From the NCBI RefSeq assembly GCF_013363995.1, contig NZ_JABWGO010000002.1, forward strand, positions 1-64,000: a DNA stretch of 64,000 bases. The letters are read 5' to 3'. The stretch is from Nonomuraea rhodomycinica. Its GTDB lineage: Bacteria; Actinomycetota; Actinomycetes; Streptosporangiales; Streptosporangiaceae. The notes under the pieces were generated by a model. It worked only from the letters and a program-made list of their open reading frames with translations. It was not told the DNA's origin and searched no databases. The position numbers and the translations under genes are program-made. Each line of letters begins with the position of its first letter. Position 1 is the stretch's first letter. Shown here piece after piece: positions 25,258 to 34,408 of the stretch.

Positions 25258-25371
25258 ATGAAGGTAAAGCCGAGCGTCAAGAAGATCTGCGACAAGTGCA
25301 AGGTGATTCGCCGGCACGGTCGCGTCATGGTGATCTGCGACAACCTGCGCCACAAGCAGCGCCAGGGCTAG
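25258..25371 (+). CDS. rpmJ: 50S ribosomal protein L36, zinc type
   Basis: A 37-residue protein: [20 protein letters not shown] then [17 protein letters not shown]. The zinc ligands Cys11, Cys14, Cys27 and His32 are all present, so it is the zinc-binding form. AAGGA precedes the ATG at 25258. infA-rpmJ-rpsM is the standard order. 247 nt separate it from rpsM, including a small ccccgg/ccgggg hairpin at 25529-25547. Confidence 0.97.
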   Translation: MKVKPSVKKICDKCKVIRRHGRVMVICDNLRHKQRQG

Positions 25372-25618
25372 TCGCCGCAAGGCTTCTCCGAGTCCGCCCC
25401 GATTCCAGGGAGCGGGCTCGACGCATGAGGAGCCTGAAGTCAGTAGTAACGCTTCACACCTGAGCAGGCGGCGTGCCGCGCGGGGCCTGGCCTCGCATGG
25501 GCACGGAAGGCCGTACCACTCAGGAGACCCCCGGTCGGAGGCCGGGGCCCTCACCCCGGGCATGGGGAGGGGAGATGAGGCGTAAGACCTCCGCCACAAA
25601 GAAGGAGAATGCCCGACC

Positions 25619-25999
25619 ATGGCCCGCCTGGTTGGCGTCGACCTCCCCCGCGAGAAGCGGCTGGAGATCGCTCTCACCTACATCTACGGAATCGGCCGCA
25701 CCCGCGCTCAGGAGATCCTCCAGGCGACCGGTGTCAGCGGCGACATCCGCGTGCACCAGCTCACCGACAACGAGCTCGTCCCGATGCGTGACTACATCGA
25801 GGCGAACTTCAAGATCGAGGGTGACCTGCGCCGCGAGGTCCAGGCCGACATCCGTCGCAAGATCGAAATTGGCTGTTACCAGGGTATCCGGCACCGCAAG
25901 GGCCTGCCCGTCCACGGCCAGCGCACGCAGACCAACGCGCGCACCCGCAAGGGCAAGAAGAAGACCGTGGCCGGCAAGAAGAAGCCCGGTAAGAAGTAG
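25619..25999 (+). CDS. rpsM: 30S ribosomal protein S13
   Basis: A 126-residue S13 of the small-subunit head, bridging to the 50[21 protein letters not shown], the helix-hairpin-helix [20 protein letters not shown] and [20 protein letters not shown] are diagnostic. AAGGAG precedes the ATG. The C terminus is Lys-rich. Confidence 0.98.
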   Translation: MARLVGVDLPREKRLEIALTYIYGIGRTRAQEILQATGVSGDIRVHQLTDNELVPMRDYIEANFKIEGDLRREVQADIRRKIEIGCYQGIRHRKGLPVHGQRTQTNARTRKGKKKTVAGKKKPGKK

Positions 26000-26113
26000 T
26001 CCGCACTGGAGCGGCCGGCGCCCGGGCCCCACAGCCGTGATCGGCGAGGGCCGGGCCGGCACGACCGCTCTCAGCAGCCGCGAGACCGAACACCTCAGGA
26101 GTGAAGGCGAAGG

Positions 26114-26518
26114 ATGCCTCCTAAGAGCCGTCAGGGTGCGCCGAAGAAGGTGCGCCGCAAGGAGAAGAAGAACGTCGCTCATGGGCACGCCCACATCAAG
26201 AGCACGTTCAACAACACGATCGTTTCGATCACCGACCCCAACGGGAACGTGATCTCCTGGGCCAGCGCCGGCCACGTGGGTTTCAAGGGCTCCCGTAAGT
26301 CCACCCCGTTCGCCGCCCAGATGGCCGCCGAGAACGCCGCCCGCCGCGCCATGGAGCACGGCATGCGCAAGGTCGACGTCTTCGTCAAGGGGCCGGGATC
26401 CGGCCGCGAGACCGCGATCCGCTCCCTCCAGGCCACCGGCCTCGAGGTCGGGTCGATCCAGGACGTCACCCCGGTCCCGCACAACGGCTGCCGTCCGCCG
26501 AAGCGCCGCCGCGTCTGA
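26114..26518 (+). CDS. rpsK: 30S ribosomal protein S11
   Basis: A 134-residue S11 of the platform. [20 protein letters not shown] and [20 protein letters not shown] are conserved, as is the tail [18 protein letters not shown]. 114 nt downstream of rpsM; rpsD follows after 18 nt. Confidence 0.98.
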   Translation: MPPKSRQGAPKKVRRKEKKNVAHGHAHIKSTFNNTIVSITDPNGNVISWASAGHVGFKGSRKSTPFAAQMAAENAARRAMEHGMRKVDVFVKGPGSGRETAIRSLQATGLEVGSIQDVTPVPHNGCRPPKRRRV

Positions 26519-26536
26519 TCCAGGAGATATTGAGAA

Positions 26537-27163
26537 ATGGCTCGTTACACGGGCGCGGACTGCAAGCTCTGCCGTCGCGAGAAGACCAAGCTCTTCCTCA
26601 AGGGCAGCAAGTGCGAGTCCGCCAAGTGCCCCATCGAGATCCGTCCCTACCCGCCGGGTGAGCACGGTCGCGGACGTCCGAAGGAGTCCGAGTACCAGCT
26701 CCAGCTTCGCGAGAAGCAGAAGACCCGTCGCATCTACGGCGTCCTCGAGAAGCAGTTCCACAACTACTACGAGGAAGCCACCCGCAAGACCGGCAAGACG
26801 GGTGAGGTGCTGCTCCAGATCCTGGAGACCCGCCTCGACAACGTCGTCTACCGCGCCGGTTTCGCCCAGTCGCGCGACGCCGCCCGCCAGCAGGTCCGTC
26901 ACGGCCACTTCCTGGTGAACGGCAAGAAGGTCGACATCCCGTCGTACCGCGTGCGCGAGCACGACATCATCGAGGTCCGCGAGAACAAGCGCGGCCTGCT
27001 GCCGTACGAGGTGGCCCGCGCCACTGCCGGCGAGCGCACCGTCCCGGCCTGGCTGGGCGTCGTGCCGGAGAAGCTCCGCGTCCTGGTTCACCAGCTGCCG
27101 GTCCGCCAGCAGATCGACACCCAGGTCCAGGAGCAGCTGATCGTCGAGTACTACTCCAAGTAG
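26537..27163 (+). CDS. rpsD: 30S ribosomal protein S4, zinc type
   Basis: A 208-residue S4, a primary 16S-binding assembly protein. The N terminus has a zinc site (Cys9, Cys12, Cys26, Cys31) of the C-plus type, and the S4 RNA-binding domain is at [26 protein letters not shown] precedes the ATG. A strong hairpin follows, so rpoA is probably transcribed separately. Zinc-free S4 paralogues under Zur control exist in other actinobacteria; none is seen here. Confidence 0.98.
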   Translation: MARYTGADCKLCRREKTKLFLKGSKCESAKCPIEIRPYPPGEHGRGRPKESEYQLQLREKQKTRRIYGVLEKQFHNYYEEATRKTGKTGEVLLQILETRLDNVVYRAGFAQSRDAARQQVRHGHFLVNGKKVDIPSYRVREHDIIEVRENKRGLLPYEVARATAGERTVPAWLGVVPEKLRVLVHQLPVRQQIDTQVQEQLIVEYYSK

Positions 27164-27177
27164 TCCTCGCCCGCCTG

Positions 27178-27203
27178 ATGGCGTACGGCCTGCCGTACGC
27201 CAT
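27178..27203 (+). terminator. hairpin terminator between rpsD and rpoA
   Basis: A perfect 11-bp stem (atggcgtacgg / ccgtacgccat) with a 4-nt loop, followed by ttaggct, 14 nt after rpsD. A TATAGC hexamer (27230-27235) downstream may be a -10 for rpoA; its -35 is poor. Confidence 0.7.
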
Positions 27204-27264
27204 TTAGGCTGTATATCGGAGTGGCGTCATATAGCGGGCGCCACACGACAAGGGGAGAACCCGC

Positions 27265-28281
27265 ATGCTGATCGCTCAGCGTCCGACCCTTCTCGAAGAG
27301 TCGATCGACGACACCCGGTCGCGGTTCATCATCGAGCCGCTGGAGCCGGGCTTCGGCTACACCATCGGCAACTCGCTCCGCCGCACGCTGCTTTCGTCCA
27401 TTCCGGGCGCGGCCGTGACGAGCATCCGGATCGAGGGTGTGCTGCACGAGTTCTCGACCGTTCCCGGGGTCAAGGAAGACGTCACCGACATCATCCTCAA
27501 CCTCAAGGAACTGGTCGTCTCCTCCGAGCACGACGAGCCGGTCGTGATGTACCTGCGCAAGCAGGGCCCCGGTGAGGTCACCGCCGCCGACATCGCGCCG
27601 CCGGCCGGTGTCGAGGTGCACAACCCCGAGCTGCGCATCGCCACGCTGAACGGCAAGGCGAAGCTGGAGATGGAGCTGACCGTCGAGCGCGGTCGCGGCT
27701 ACGTCTCCGCCGCGCAGAACAAGCAGCCCGGCCAGGAGATCGGTCGCATCCCGATCGACTCCATCTACTCGCCGGTGCTCAAGGTCACCTACAAGGTCGA
27801 GGCCACCCGAGTCGAGCAGCGCACCGACTTCGACCGCCTCATCCTGGACGTCGAGACCAAGCCGGCCATGAAGCCCCGCGACGCGGTGGCCTCCGCCGGT
27901 AAGACCCTCGTCGAGCTGTTCGGCCTGGCCCGCGAGCTCAACGTCGAGGCCGAGGGCATCGACATCGGCCCGTCGCCGACCGACGCCGCCCTGGCGGCCG
28001 ACCTGGCGCTGCCGATCGAGGAGCTCAACCTGACCGTCCGCTCCTACAACTGCCTCAAGCGCGAGGGCATCCACACCGTGGGTGAGCTCGTCGCCCGCAG
28101 CGAGCAGGACCTGCTGGACATCAGGAACTTCGGCGCCAAGTCGATCGAAGAGGTCAAGCAGAAGCTGCACGAGATGTCGCTGGCGCTCAAGGACTCCCCG
28201 CCCGGGTTCGACCCGAGCGCGGTGGCCGGCGCCGGCTACGACGACGACGACAGCGCGTACGTCGAGACCGAGCAGTACTGA
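27265..28281 (+). CDS. rpoA: RNA polymerase alpha subunit
   Basis: A 338-residue alpha subunit. The N-terminal dimerisation domain (about residues 1-230) has [20 protein letters not shown] and [20 protein letters not shown]; the C-terminal domain (about 255-315) has [20 protein letters not shown] and [19 protein letters not shown], which contacts UP elements and activators. The acidic tail is variable. AGGGGAGA precedes the ATG. rplQ follows after 149 nt. Confidence 0.99.
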   Translation: MLIAQRPTLLEESIDDTRSRFIIEPLEPGFGYTIGNSLRRTLLSSIPGAAVTSIRIEGVLHEFSTVPGVKEDVTDIILNLKELVVSSEHDEPVVMYLRKQGPGEVTAADIAPPAGVEVHNPELRIATLNGKAKLEMELTVERGRGYVSAAQNKQPGQEIGRIPIDSIYSPVLKVTYKVEATRVEQRTDFDRLILDVETKPAMKPRDAVASAGKTLVELFGLARELNVEAEGIDIGPSPTDAALAADLALPIEELNLTVRSYNCLKREGIHTVGELVARSEQDLLDIRNFGAKSIEEVKQKLHEMSLALKDSPPGFDPSAVAGAGYDDDDSAYVETEQY

Positions 28282-28430
28282 GCTTCGCGAGCTCTCTCGC
28301 ACCCCACCCGCGCCGGGCGGCCCGTCCGCCCGCGCGGGTGTGACAGCAACGGACGGCACCCGACGGGTGCCTCCGGCCCGACTCCGGTACCTGGTACGGC
28401 CGGGGCGGGTTGACTCACAAGGAGAACGCA

Positions 28431-28985
28431 ATGCCCAAGCCCACCAAGGGCGCACGTCTTGGCGGCAGCCCTGCCCACGAGCGGCTGATCCTGGCCAACC
28501 TGGCCACGGACCTGTTCCGCCACGGCAAGATCCGCACCACGGTTGCCAAGGCCAAGCGCCTCCGCCCGGTGGCGGAGCGCCTGATCACCAAGGCGAAGAA
28601 GGGCGACATCCACAACCGTCGCCAGGTTCTCGAGGTCGTCAAGGACAAGGGCGTCGTCCACCACCTGTTCACGGAGCTCGCGACGACGTTCGCCGAGCGT
28701 CCGGGCGGCTACACCCGCATCACCAAGGTGGGGCCGCGCAAGGGTGACAACGCTCCGATGGCGGTCATCGAGCTGGTGACCGAGCCGCTGAACCCGGTTC
28801 GCGTCTCCCGTTCCGAGGCTCCGGCCGCCGCTGCCGCCCCGGCCGCCGCTCCGGCGAAGGCCGAGGACGAGGCTCCGGCGGAGGAGACCGAGGCTCCCGC
28901 CGAGGCTCAGGCCGCCGACGAGGCGCCCGCCGCCGAGGCGGCCGACGCCGAGGCTCCGGCCGAGGCGAAGAAGGACGAGGCCTGA
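28431..28985 (+). CDS. rplQ: 50S ribosomal protein L17 with acidic tail
   Basis: A 184-residue L17. The conserved part (residues about 1-125: [40 protein letters not shown]) is followed by about 60 residues made almost only of Ala, Glu, Pro and Asp. Such an acidic tail is found in several actinobacterial L17 proteins. The start is the ATG at 28431 with AAGGAG 7 nt upstream; a frame opening at 28410 is not needed. Confidence 0.97.
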   Translation: MPKPTKGARLGGSPAHERLILANLATDLFRHGKIRTTVAKAKRLRPVAERLITKAKKGDIHNRRQVLEVVKDKGVVHHLFTELATTFAERPGGYTRITKVGPRKGDNAPMAVIELVTEPLNPVRVSRSEAPAAAAAPAAAPAKAEDEAPAEETEAPAEAQAADEAPAAEAADAEAPAEAKKDEA

Positions 28986-29006
28986 TCTTCCAGGTCGTCT
29001 ACGTCG

Positions 29007-29039
29007 CGGGCCCGGCCCCCTCACGGGGTGCCGGGCCCG
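29007..29039 (+). terminator. hairpin terminator after rplQ
   Basis: Arms cgggcccggc and gccgggcccg, with an inner cccc/gggg extension and a tiny loop, followed by tttcgcgttt. It ends the rpoA-rplQ transcript; truA starts 66 nt later. Confidence 0.75.
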
Positions 29040-29104
29040 TTTCGCGTTTCCGTGGTTGTGTTGTGATGTGTGCCGCGCTGGTGCGCGGCTCAGGGAGGTA
29101 ACTC

Positions 29105-30244
29105 GTGGTACGGCTCCGCCTCGACCTCGGGTACGACGGCACCGACTTCTCCGGCTGGGCCCGCCAGCCGGGGCGACGTACCGTCCAGGGGGAGATCGAG
29201 CAGGCGCTCGGCCGGATCCTGCGCCTCGCCGCCCCGCCCACGCTGACGGTGGCGGGGCGGACCGACGCCGGGGTGCACGCCCGGCACCAGGTGGCGCACG
29301 TGGATGTCGCGGTGGGCCGTCTGTCCGAGCTCGACCGCAACCGCCGCCGCCCGGCCGCCGATGCGGCATCCGTCGCCGGGGCCGGACCGGTTGCCGAGGT
29401 TGCCGAGGTTGCCGAGGCCGGATCGGTCCTCGAATCCGGTGGAGTCGTCGGCTCCGATGTGGGCGTCGGGTCGGGTGCGGGCGTCGGGTCTGGTGCGGGC
29501 GTCGGCTCCGGTGCGGTCAGCGGTGAGGGGGCGGGGCCCGCGGATGCCGGGGGACTGGCGGTCGCGGCCGAGGGTGCGGCCCCGGCCGTCGGCGAAGAGG
29601 CGGCCACGGCGGTCGACGGGGAGGCGGCGGCCGAGGAGTTGCCGCTGGACGTGGATGAGCGCCTCGCCACGCTCGTGCGACGGCTGGGCGGGGTACTGCC
29701 GCTGGATGTACGGGTTCATCGGGTCTGCGTGGCTTCTGAGGGCTTCGACGCGCGTTTCTCCGCTCTCTCCCGCCGGTACGCGTACCGGGTGAGCGACGCG
29801 CCCGGCGGGGGAGACCCGCTGCGGCGGCGCGAGGTCGTGTGGCACAACCGCCCGCTGGACCTCGACGCCATGAACGCCGCCGCCGAGCGGCTGCTGGGCG
29901 AGCACGACTTCGCGGCGTTCTGCAAGAAGCGCGAGGGCGCGACCACGATCCGCGAGCTGCAACGGCTGGGGTGGGTGCGCCAGGAGGACGGGCTGCTGGT
30001 GGCGACCGTGGTGGCCGACGCGTTCTGCCACTCGATGGTGCGGGCGCTCGTGGGCGCGCTGCTGGCCGTGGGCGACGGTCGCCGGCCGGTCGCGTGGCCG
30101 GGCCAGGTGCTGGCGGGGGCCGTACGGGACAGCGGGGTGCACGTCGCCCCCGCCCACGGCCTGTGCCTGGAGGAGGTCCGTTACCCGCCGGCGGAGGAAC
30201 TGGCGGCCCGCGCCGCCGCGACGCGCCGCGTACGCACGCTCTGA
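29105..30244 (+). CDS. truA: tRNA pseudouridine synthase A with low-complexity insert
   Basis: A 379-residue TruA, which isomerises uridines 38-40 of tRNA anticodon arms. The catalytic Asp54 lies in [20 protein letters not shown], and [14 protein letters not shown] and [19 protein letters not shown] are conserved. The usual length is 250-290 residues; here about 100 residues (roughly 78-178) of Ala/Val/Gly/Glu sequence are inserted in frame, including three 9-bp copies (29390-29416, protein VAE) and three 18-bp copies (29465-29518, protein VGSGAG). Catalytic residues are intact, so the enzyme is probably active. GGGAGG precedes the GTG start. Confidence 0.95.
   Translation: MVRLRLDLGYDGTDFSGWARQPGRRTVQGEIEQALGRILRLAAPPTLTVAGRTDAGVHARHQVAHVDVAVGRLSELDRNRRRPAADAASVAGAGPVAEVAEVAEAGSVLESGGVVGSDVGVGSGAGVGSGAGVGSGAVSGEGAGPADAGGLAVAAEGAAPAVGEEAATAVDGEAAAEELPLDVDERLATLVRRLGGVLPLDVRVHRVCVASEGFDARFSALSRRYAYRVSDAPGGGDPLRRREVVWHNRPLDLDAMNAAAERLLGEHDFAAFCKKREGATTIRELQRLGWVRQEDGLLVATVVADAFCHSMVRALVGALLAVGDGRRPVAWPGQVLAGAVRDSGVHVAPAHGLCLEEVRYPPAEELAARAAATRRVRTL
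29390..29518 (+). repeat. in-frame tandem repeats inside truA
   Basis: Two arrays: gttgccgag x3 (29390-29416) and an 18-bp unit, gtcgggtcgggtgcgggc with small changes, x3 (29465-29518). Both unit lengths are multiples of three, so the truA frame is kept. Confidence 0.9.
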
Positions 30245-30254
30245 CGGACCGGCT

Positions 30255-30279
30255 GCTGCCCGCTCCTCCAGCGGGCAGC
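30255..30279. terminator. bidirectional hairpin between truA and the envelope genes
   Basis: Perfect 10-bp arms gctgcccgct / agcgggcagc around a 5-nt loop, lying between convergent genes (truA on plus, the 1318-residue protein on minus), so it could end both transcripts. Confidence 0.7.
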
Positions 30280-30349
30280 GGCCGTGCCGAGGCCGCCCGC
30301 TGGAGGTGCGGGCGGTTCGGTCGTCGGGGGACGGGGTGGTCGGGCGGGG

Positions 30350-33300
30350 TCAGCCGTTGGAGATGCGGCGCTCCAGGACGAGTGACATCTCGTCGCGGAA
30401 GGCGTCGCTCACCTTGCCCAGGGTCCGGTCCTTGGCCGCCGGGGTGTGGCCGTCGGCGTAGGTGGCGTAGCTGAACACGATGTAGCGCCCCCACACCAGG
30501 CCCGCCGCGTAGCCGCCCGCGATGTCCACGCGCTCGCCGCCGGAGCCGGCGGGGCCCGGCAGGGCGCGGAACCACAGGTTGCGGCTCAGGTTCTTGGCCT
30601 GGTCGGCGCGCATGGCGGCGTCCTTGCTCGGGAGGACCGCGATGCCGCTGGTCACCGCGTAACGGCGCTTGCTGTCGACGTACGTCGCCCGCAGCACCCT
30701 GCTGCACTTCTGGTCGTGCAGCGCCTCGGCGAACGGTCCCGCGGCGGCCTTGCGGCAGTCGTTCTCCATGTCCGTCTCGACCCGGGAGAAGGCGGCGCCG
30801 GCCGCCTCCACCTTCTTCTCGCGGAACGCCTCGGACAGCGACAGCTTGCGCTTGTCCGTCTCCTCGGAGTCGAGCATGGCCGCCGCCGGGACGCCTGCCG
30901 ACGTGCTCGCCGTGGGTGACGCCGCCGACGGCGCGGACTCCGTCGGCGCCGACCCGGTCGGTGCCGAGCCGGTCGGCGCGGACGAGGGCGGCGCGGAGGC
31001 GGTGGCGGGCGCCGACGGCCGCTTGCCGGCCGCTGTGGACGCGGGCGCGCTCAGCGACTTGTACGCGAAGAAGCCGCCGGTCGCGACGCCGCCCAGGACG
31101 AGAACGCCCACGACGGCCAGAACGGCGCGCTTCGCCTTGCTGGGCTGGGCGGGCGCCGGGGGCGCGGGCGGAGCCGGCGGCTGCTTGAACGCGCCCAGCG
31201 GGTGCCCGCCGATCCTGGTCGGCGCCGAGGCGGGCAGGTCGAACGACGCGGGGGACAGCGGGGAGCGGGGCGGCGGGTTGTTCGGCCTGCCCCAGATGTC
31301 GCGGCCGAAGGGCAGCTCGGGGAGTTGCTCCTCCTGGCGCTGTTCCTCGGTCTGGGGCGGAGGCGGCCAGCCGCCGGGCGGACGGGCGGGGTCGTGCCCG
31401 TTCGCGGCTGCCTGAGCCGGGGCTGCTTGTCCGGGGGTGGTCTGCTGCTGAGCCGGCTGGCCGGGGGCGGTCTGGCCAGGGGAGTCCTGGCCAGGGGCGG
31501 CCGGGCCCTGGATGGCTGGGCCTTGGGCGGCCGGGCCCTGGGTGGTTGGGCCTTGGGCCGCTGGGCCTTGGGTGGTCTGGCCGTTCGGGTGGTGGGCGGC
31601 TGTGGGATGCCCCGGGGCCTGTTGGGCTGGGTGGGGAGCTGTGGGCCCGCCCGGGGCGGGGTGGGGGCCGCCGGGTGAGGGGTGTGCCGCGGGGGAGGTG
31701 GCGGGCGTGTGCGGGCCCCCTGACATGGGCGTGGTGGCCTGAGGGGCGCCGGGGTGCGGGGTGCCGCCGGGCTGCGGGGTGCCGGGCTGGGCCTGTGGAG
31801 CCGTGGTCCCGTGAGGGTGGCCCTGGTGCTCTACGGGCGGCCAGACGGGAACGTCGCTGGGCTCGGGGGGACGTACACCGTGGGGGTGGTGCGACGAGTC
31901 GCCGGGCGCGACGGGGTGGGCGCCGGGGGACGTGGAAGGGCCTGCCTGCTCGCCGGGATGGGCGGCGGCTGGGGCGCTCTGCTGGGCGTGTGGGGATCCG
32001 GCCTGAGCGGTTCCGGCCTGAGCGGTTCCGGCCTGAGCGGCCCCGGACTGAGCGGCCCCGGACTGGGTCGCTGCGGGTGGGGTCGTCGTCCCGGCTTGTG
32101 AGGGGCTGGCCTGCTGGGCGCTGGCCTGTGGCGACTGAGTCCCCGGCGACTGGCTGTCCTGCGGCCGGTGGCGGGACGCCTGGGGCTGCGACGGCTGTGC
32201 CTGCGGCGAGTGAGCCTGCTGCGGCTGGGTCTGCGGTGGCGCACCGGGGGTGGTCGGGCGGGACAGGTGCGGGACGGTCTCCCCGGGGGTGGACGGGTGT
32301 GCTCCCGCGGGGACGGTGTCGTTCGCGTCTGCCACGGGCCAACCCGCCGGAGCCGAGCCGGGAGCGTGGCCGGTGCCCATGGCGTGGGGGGTGTGCGGGG
32401 CAGCCGGGGTGGCGGCGCCGGGGACGGGGGAGTGGGGGCCGCCTTGGGCAGGTCCGTGGGGAGTGCCGGGTGCGGGTGTGTGGGGGCCGCCCTGGACAGG
32501 CCCATGGGGAGTGCCGGGTGCCGGTGTGTGGGGGCCGCCTTGAGCTGGGCCCTGAGGGGTGACCGGGGCAGGGGTGTGCGGTCCGTCCTGGGCAGGACCC
32601 TGCGGGGCGCCGGGGCCTGGGCGCTGTGGGTCGCCGTGGGCGGGCTCATGGGGAGCGCCGGGACCCGTCGGCGTGCTCGAGGGACTCGTCGTCGCTCCGG
32701 TCGGTTGGGCGGCGCGGGGCGGGCGGCTGGCCTCGATGGGGTGAGGTGCCGTCAGGTCGGAGTCGAGCACGTCCGGCTGCGTGGCGTTGGGGTCGAAGGC
32801 CGGTGGGGGTGGGGTGTGGGCGGTCTGGGGGCCAACCTGGTGCCCGCCTGAGCCGTGCGGGCCTGAGGGGTGGCCGGCGGAGCCGTACGGGCCCGCCAGC
32901 GTGTGGGGGGCCGTGGCGTTGGGGTCGAAGGCGCCGGCACCCGGAGCTCCGGGGAAGGTGGGAGTGCCCGGGGACACGCCGAAGCCAGGCCCGGGGGCGG
33001 GAACACCGGAGGTCGGGCCGCCCGCCGGTGCCGGGTGGCCCGGAGTCCGGCCATCCGTCGTGAGGGCCTCGTCGTTGTCGAGGCCGGGCACGGGTTCGCC
33101 CGTGGCGGCGGGCCACGGGGGCATGGCGGGCGGGTCGGCGACAGGGGCGGGCCACACCTGCATGCCCGCCGCCGCGGCCGTGAAGGCGGGCGGCGGCTCC
33201 CAGCGCGGCGCGCCCGGCACCACCGGGTCGGCCGCCCAGGGCGGAGGCTGCTCCCGTGATCCGGCCTGCGCGGTCGGTCCCGCCTGATCGGCTGATCCGG

Positions 33301-34306
33301 TGGGGGCGTGGGGTCCGGCGTGCCCGGCTGATCCGGCGGGGCCACCGTGGGCTCCGGCGTGCCCGGCTGATCCGGCGGGGCCACCGTGGGCTCCGGCGTG
33401 CCCGGCTGATCCCTCCTGTGCGGGTGGTCCTGACTGGGCGGTATGTCCTGGCCGGCCTGGCGAGCCCGTCTGAGGTGGCGGGGTCGGCGAGTCGGGCGGG
33501 GCCGCGGGATGCTTCTGCGCCGATGGTGACGGCTGTCCCGGTGAGTGCGCCGGGGCTCCCGCCGGGTGTTCCGCGGAGGGCTGGGGGCCGGGTACGTGCC
33601 AGGGGCCCGGCTCGGGGGCGGGCCAGGTGGCGGAGGGGCCGGTGGTCCAGGCGTCAGGCTCGGGGGTGGCCCATGGCGTGGCGTCGTCGGCCGGGGCGGC
33701 GCCCTGAGGGAACCCCGAGGTGGCGCCCTGCGGAAACGCTGAGGCGGGGCCCTGCGGAAACGCCGAGGCGGGGCCCTGCGGAAACGTGGGGCCGGGGGAG
33801 GAGGGGTCCGCGTACCAGTCGTACGGGGCCGCGTCTCCTCCGGGCACCTCCCACGGCTGCGCGCCCGCCGGGGCGCCGCCCGCGCCGAGCCCGGGTGCGG
33901 GCGGGACCGCGTGCTCTCCACTCCCGCCGTAGGGCGAGCGCCCATGAGCCGACTCACCATGAGCCGACTCACCATAGGGCGGCCCACCATGAGCGGGCTC
34001 ACCGTAGGCGGGCCCACCGTAGGCCGGCTCACCATGAGCAGGCTCGCCGTAGGGCCGCTCACCGTACGGCGACGGCGCGGCCGGGTGCTCCCCGCTCCCC
34101 CGGCCGGACGACGGCAACGGCGGTGGCCCCCACGTGTACGGGGGACGCTCGCGCCCCGTCACGTCGGACGGCTCACGGGACGGGGACGGCGGTGAGGGGG
34201 CGTGTCGCTCAGCAGGCCGGCCGAAGCTCGGCGGTGGCGTCGCCGGCGCCGCCGGGTCGCCGGCGTCTCCGCGATCGTGCTCAGACCCAGGTTCCTGGCC
34301 ACGCAT
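30350..34306 (-). CDS. giant Pro/Gly/Ala-rich membrane-anchored protein
   Basis: A 1318-residue protein in three parts. Residues 1 to about 1055 are disordered-looking Pro/Gly/Ala/His/Gln/Thr sequence with several tandem repeats (YGEPAHGEPAYGG-like, FPQGPASA, AGSAGHAGAHGGP, GTPHGPAQGGPHTPAP, QGPA). One hydrophobic helix follows (AVLAVVGVLVLGGVATGGFF, about 1060-1085). The last 230 residues are a Ser/Thr/Pro linker and a folded domain with two cysteines (ENDCRKAAAG and QKCSRVLRATYVDS). That C-terminal domain matches the domain of the next gene (34409-35359). The topology suggests a long cytoplasmic tail and an external domain. Function unknown. The ATG has only a weak ribosome site, so the start is uncertain. 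Confidence 0.75.
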   Translation of the reverse strand: MRGQEPGSEHDRGDAGDPAAPATPPPSFGRPAERHAPSPPSPSREPSDVTGRERPPYTWGPPPLPSSGRGSGEHPAAPSPYGERPYGEPAHGEPAYGGPAYGEPAHGGPPYGESAHGESAHGRSPYGGSGEHAVPPAPGLGAGGAPAGAQPWEVPGGDAAPYDWYADPSSPGPTFPQGPASAFPQGPASAFPQGATSGFPQGAAPADDATPWATPEPDAWTTGPSATWPAPEPGPWHVPGPQPSAEHPAGAPAHSPGQPSPSAQKHPAAPPDSPTPPPQTGSPGRPGHTAQSGPPAQEGSAGHAGAHGGPAGSAGHAGAHGGPAGSAGHAGPHAPTGSADQAGPTAQAGSREQPPPWAADPVVPGAPRWEPPPAFTAAAAGMQVWPAPVADPPAMPPWPAATGEPVPGLDNDEALTTDGRTPGHPAPAGGPTSGVPAPGPGFGVSPGTPTFPGAPGAGAFDPNATAPHTLAGPYGSAGHPSGPHGSGGHQVGPQTAHTPPPPAFDPNATQPDVLDSDLTAPHPIEASRPPRAAQPTGATTSPSSTPTGPGAPHEPAHGDPQRPGPGAPQGPAQDGPHTPAPVTPQGPAQGGPHTPAPGTPHGPVQGGPHTPAPGTPHGPAQGGPHSPVPGAATPAAPHTPHAMGTGHAPGSAPAGWPVADANDTVPAGAHPSTPGETVPHLSRPTTPGAPPQTQPQQAHSPQAQPSQPQASRHRPQDSQSPGTQSPQASAQQASPSQAGTTTPPAATQSGAAQSGAAQAGTAQAGTAQAGSPHAQQSAPAAAHPGEQAGPSTSPGAHPVAPGDSSHHPHGVRPPEPSDVPVWPPVEHQGHPHGTTAPQAQPGTPQPGGTPHPGAPQATTPMSGGPHTPATSPAAHPSPGGPHPAPGGPTAPHPAQQAPGHPTAAHHPNGQTTQGPAAQGPTTQGPAAQGPAIQGPAAPGQDSPGQTAPGQPAQQQTTPGQAAPAQAAANGHDPARPPGGWPPPPQTEEQRQEEQLPELPFGRDIWGRPNNPPPRSPLSPASFDLPASAPTRIGGHPLGAFKQPPAPPAPPAPAQPSKAKRAVLAVVGVLVLGGVATGGFFAYKSLSAPASTAAGKRPSAPATASAPPSSAPTGSAPTGSAPTESAPSAASPTASTSAGVPAAAMLDSEETDKRKLSLSEAFREKKVEAAGAAFSRVETDMENDCRKAAAGPFAEALHDQKCSRVLRATYVDSKRRYAVTSGIAVLPSKDAAMRADQAKNLSRNLWFRALPGPAGSGGERVDIAGGYAAGLVWGRYIVFSYATYADGHTPAAKDRTLGKVSDAFRDEMSLVLERRISNG
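31985..34080 (-). repeat. tandem repeat tracts inside the 1318-residue protein
   Basis: Separate arrays, all in frame: a 39-bp unit repeated exactly at 33320-33358 and 33359-33397 (protein AGSAGHAGAHGGP) with a further partial copy; a 48-bp unit at about 32430-32570 (16 residues, GTPHGPVQGGPHTPAP), about three copies; FPQG-coding repeats at about 33710-33790; YGE/AHGE-coding repeats at about 33940-34080; AQSGA/AQAGT repeats at about 31985-32075. The near-identity of adjacent DNA units points to recent slippage or unequal crossover. Confidence 0.85.
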
Positions 34307-34408
34307 AAGGGCGAGCCTAGCGAGAGTCGGGAGATCGTCATGGCGGTATGGGCGTTCCCGACGGCATCAGGTGAGTGCTTTGTGACCTTGTCGGGTGAAA
34401 GGCGGGTT

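Noticed and set aside
30245..34400. Plus-strand open frames opposite the giant gene
   Set aside because: The minus-strand frame ends in a membrane helix and a folded domain homologous to the neighbouring gene; the plus-strand translations are repeat by-products.
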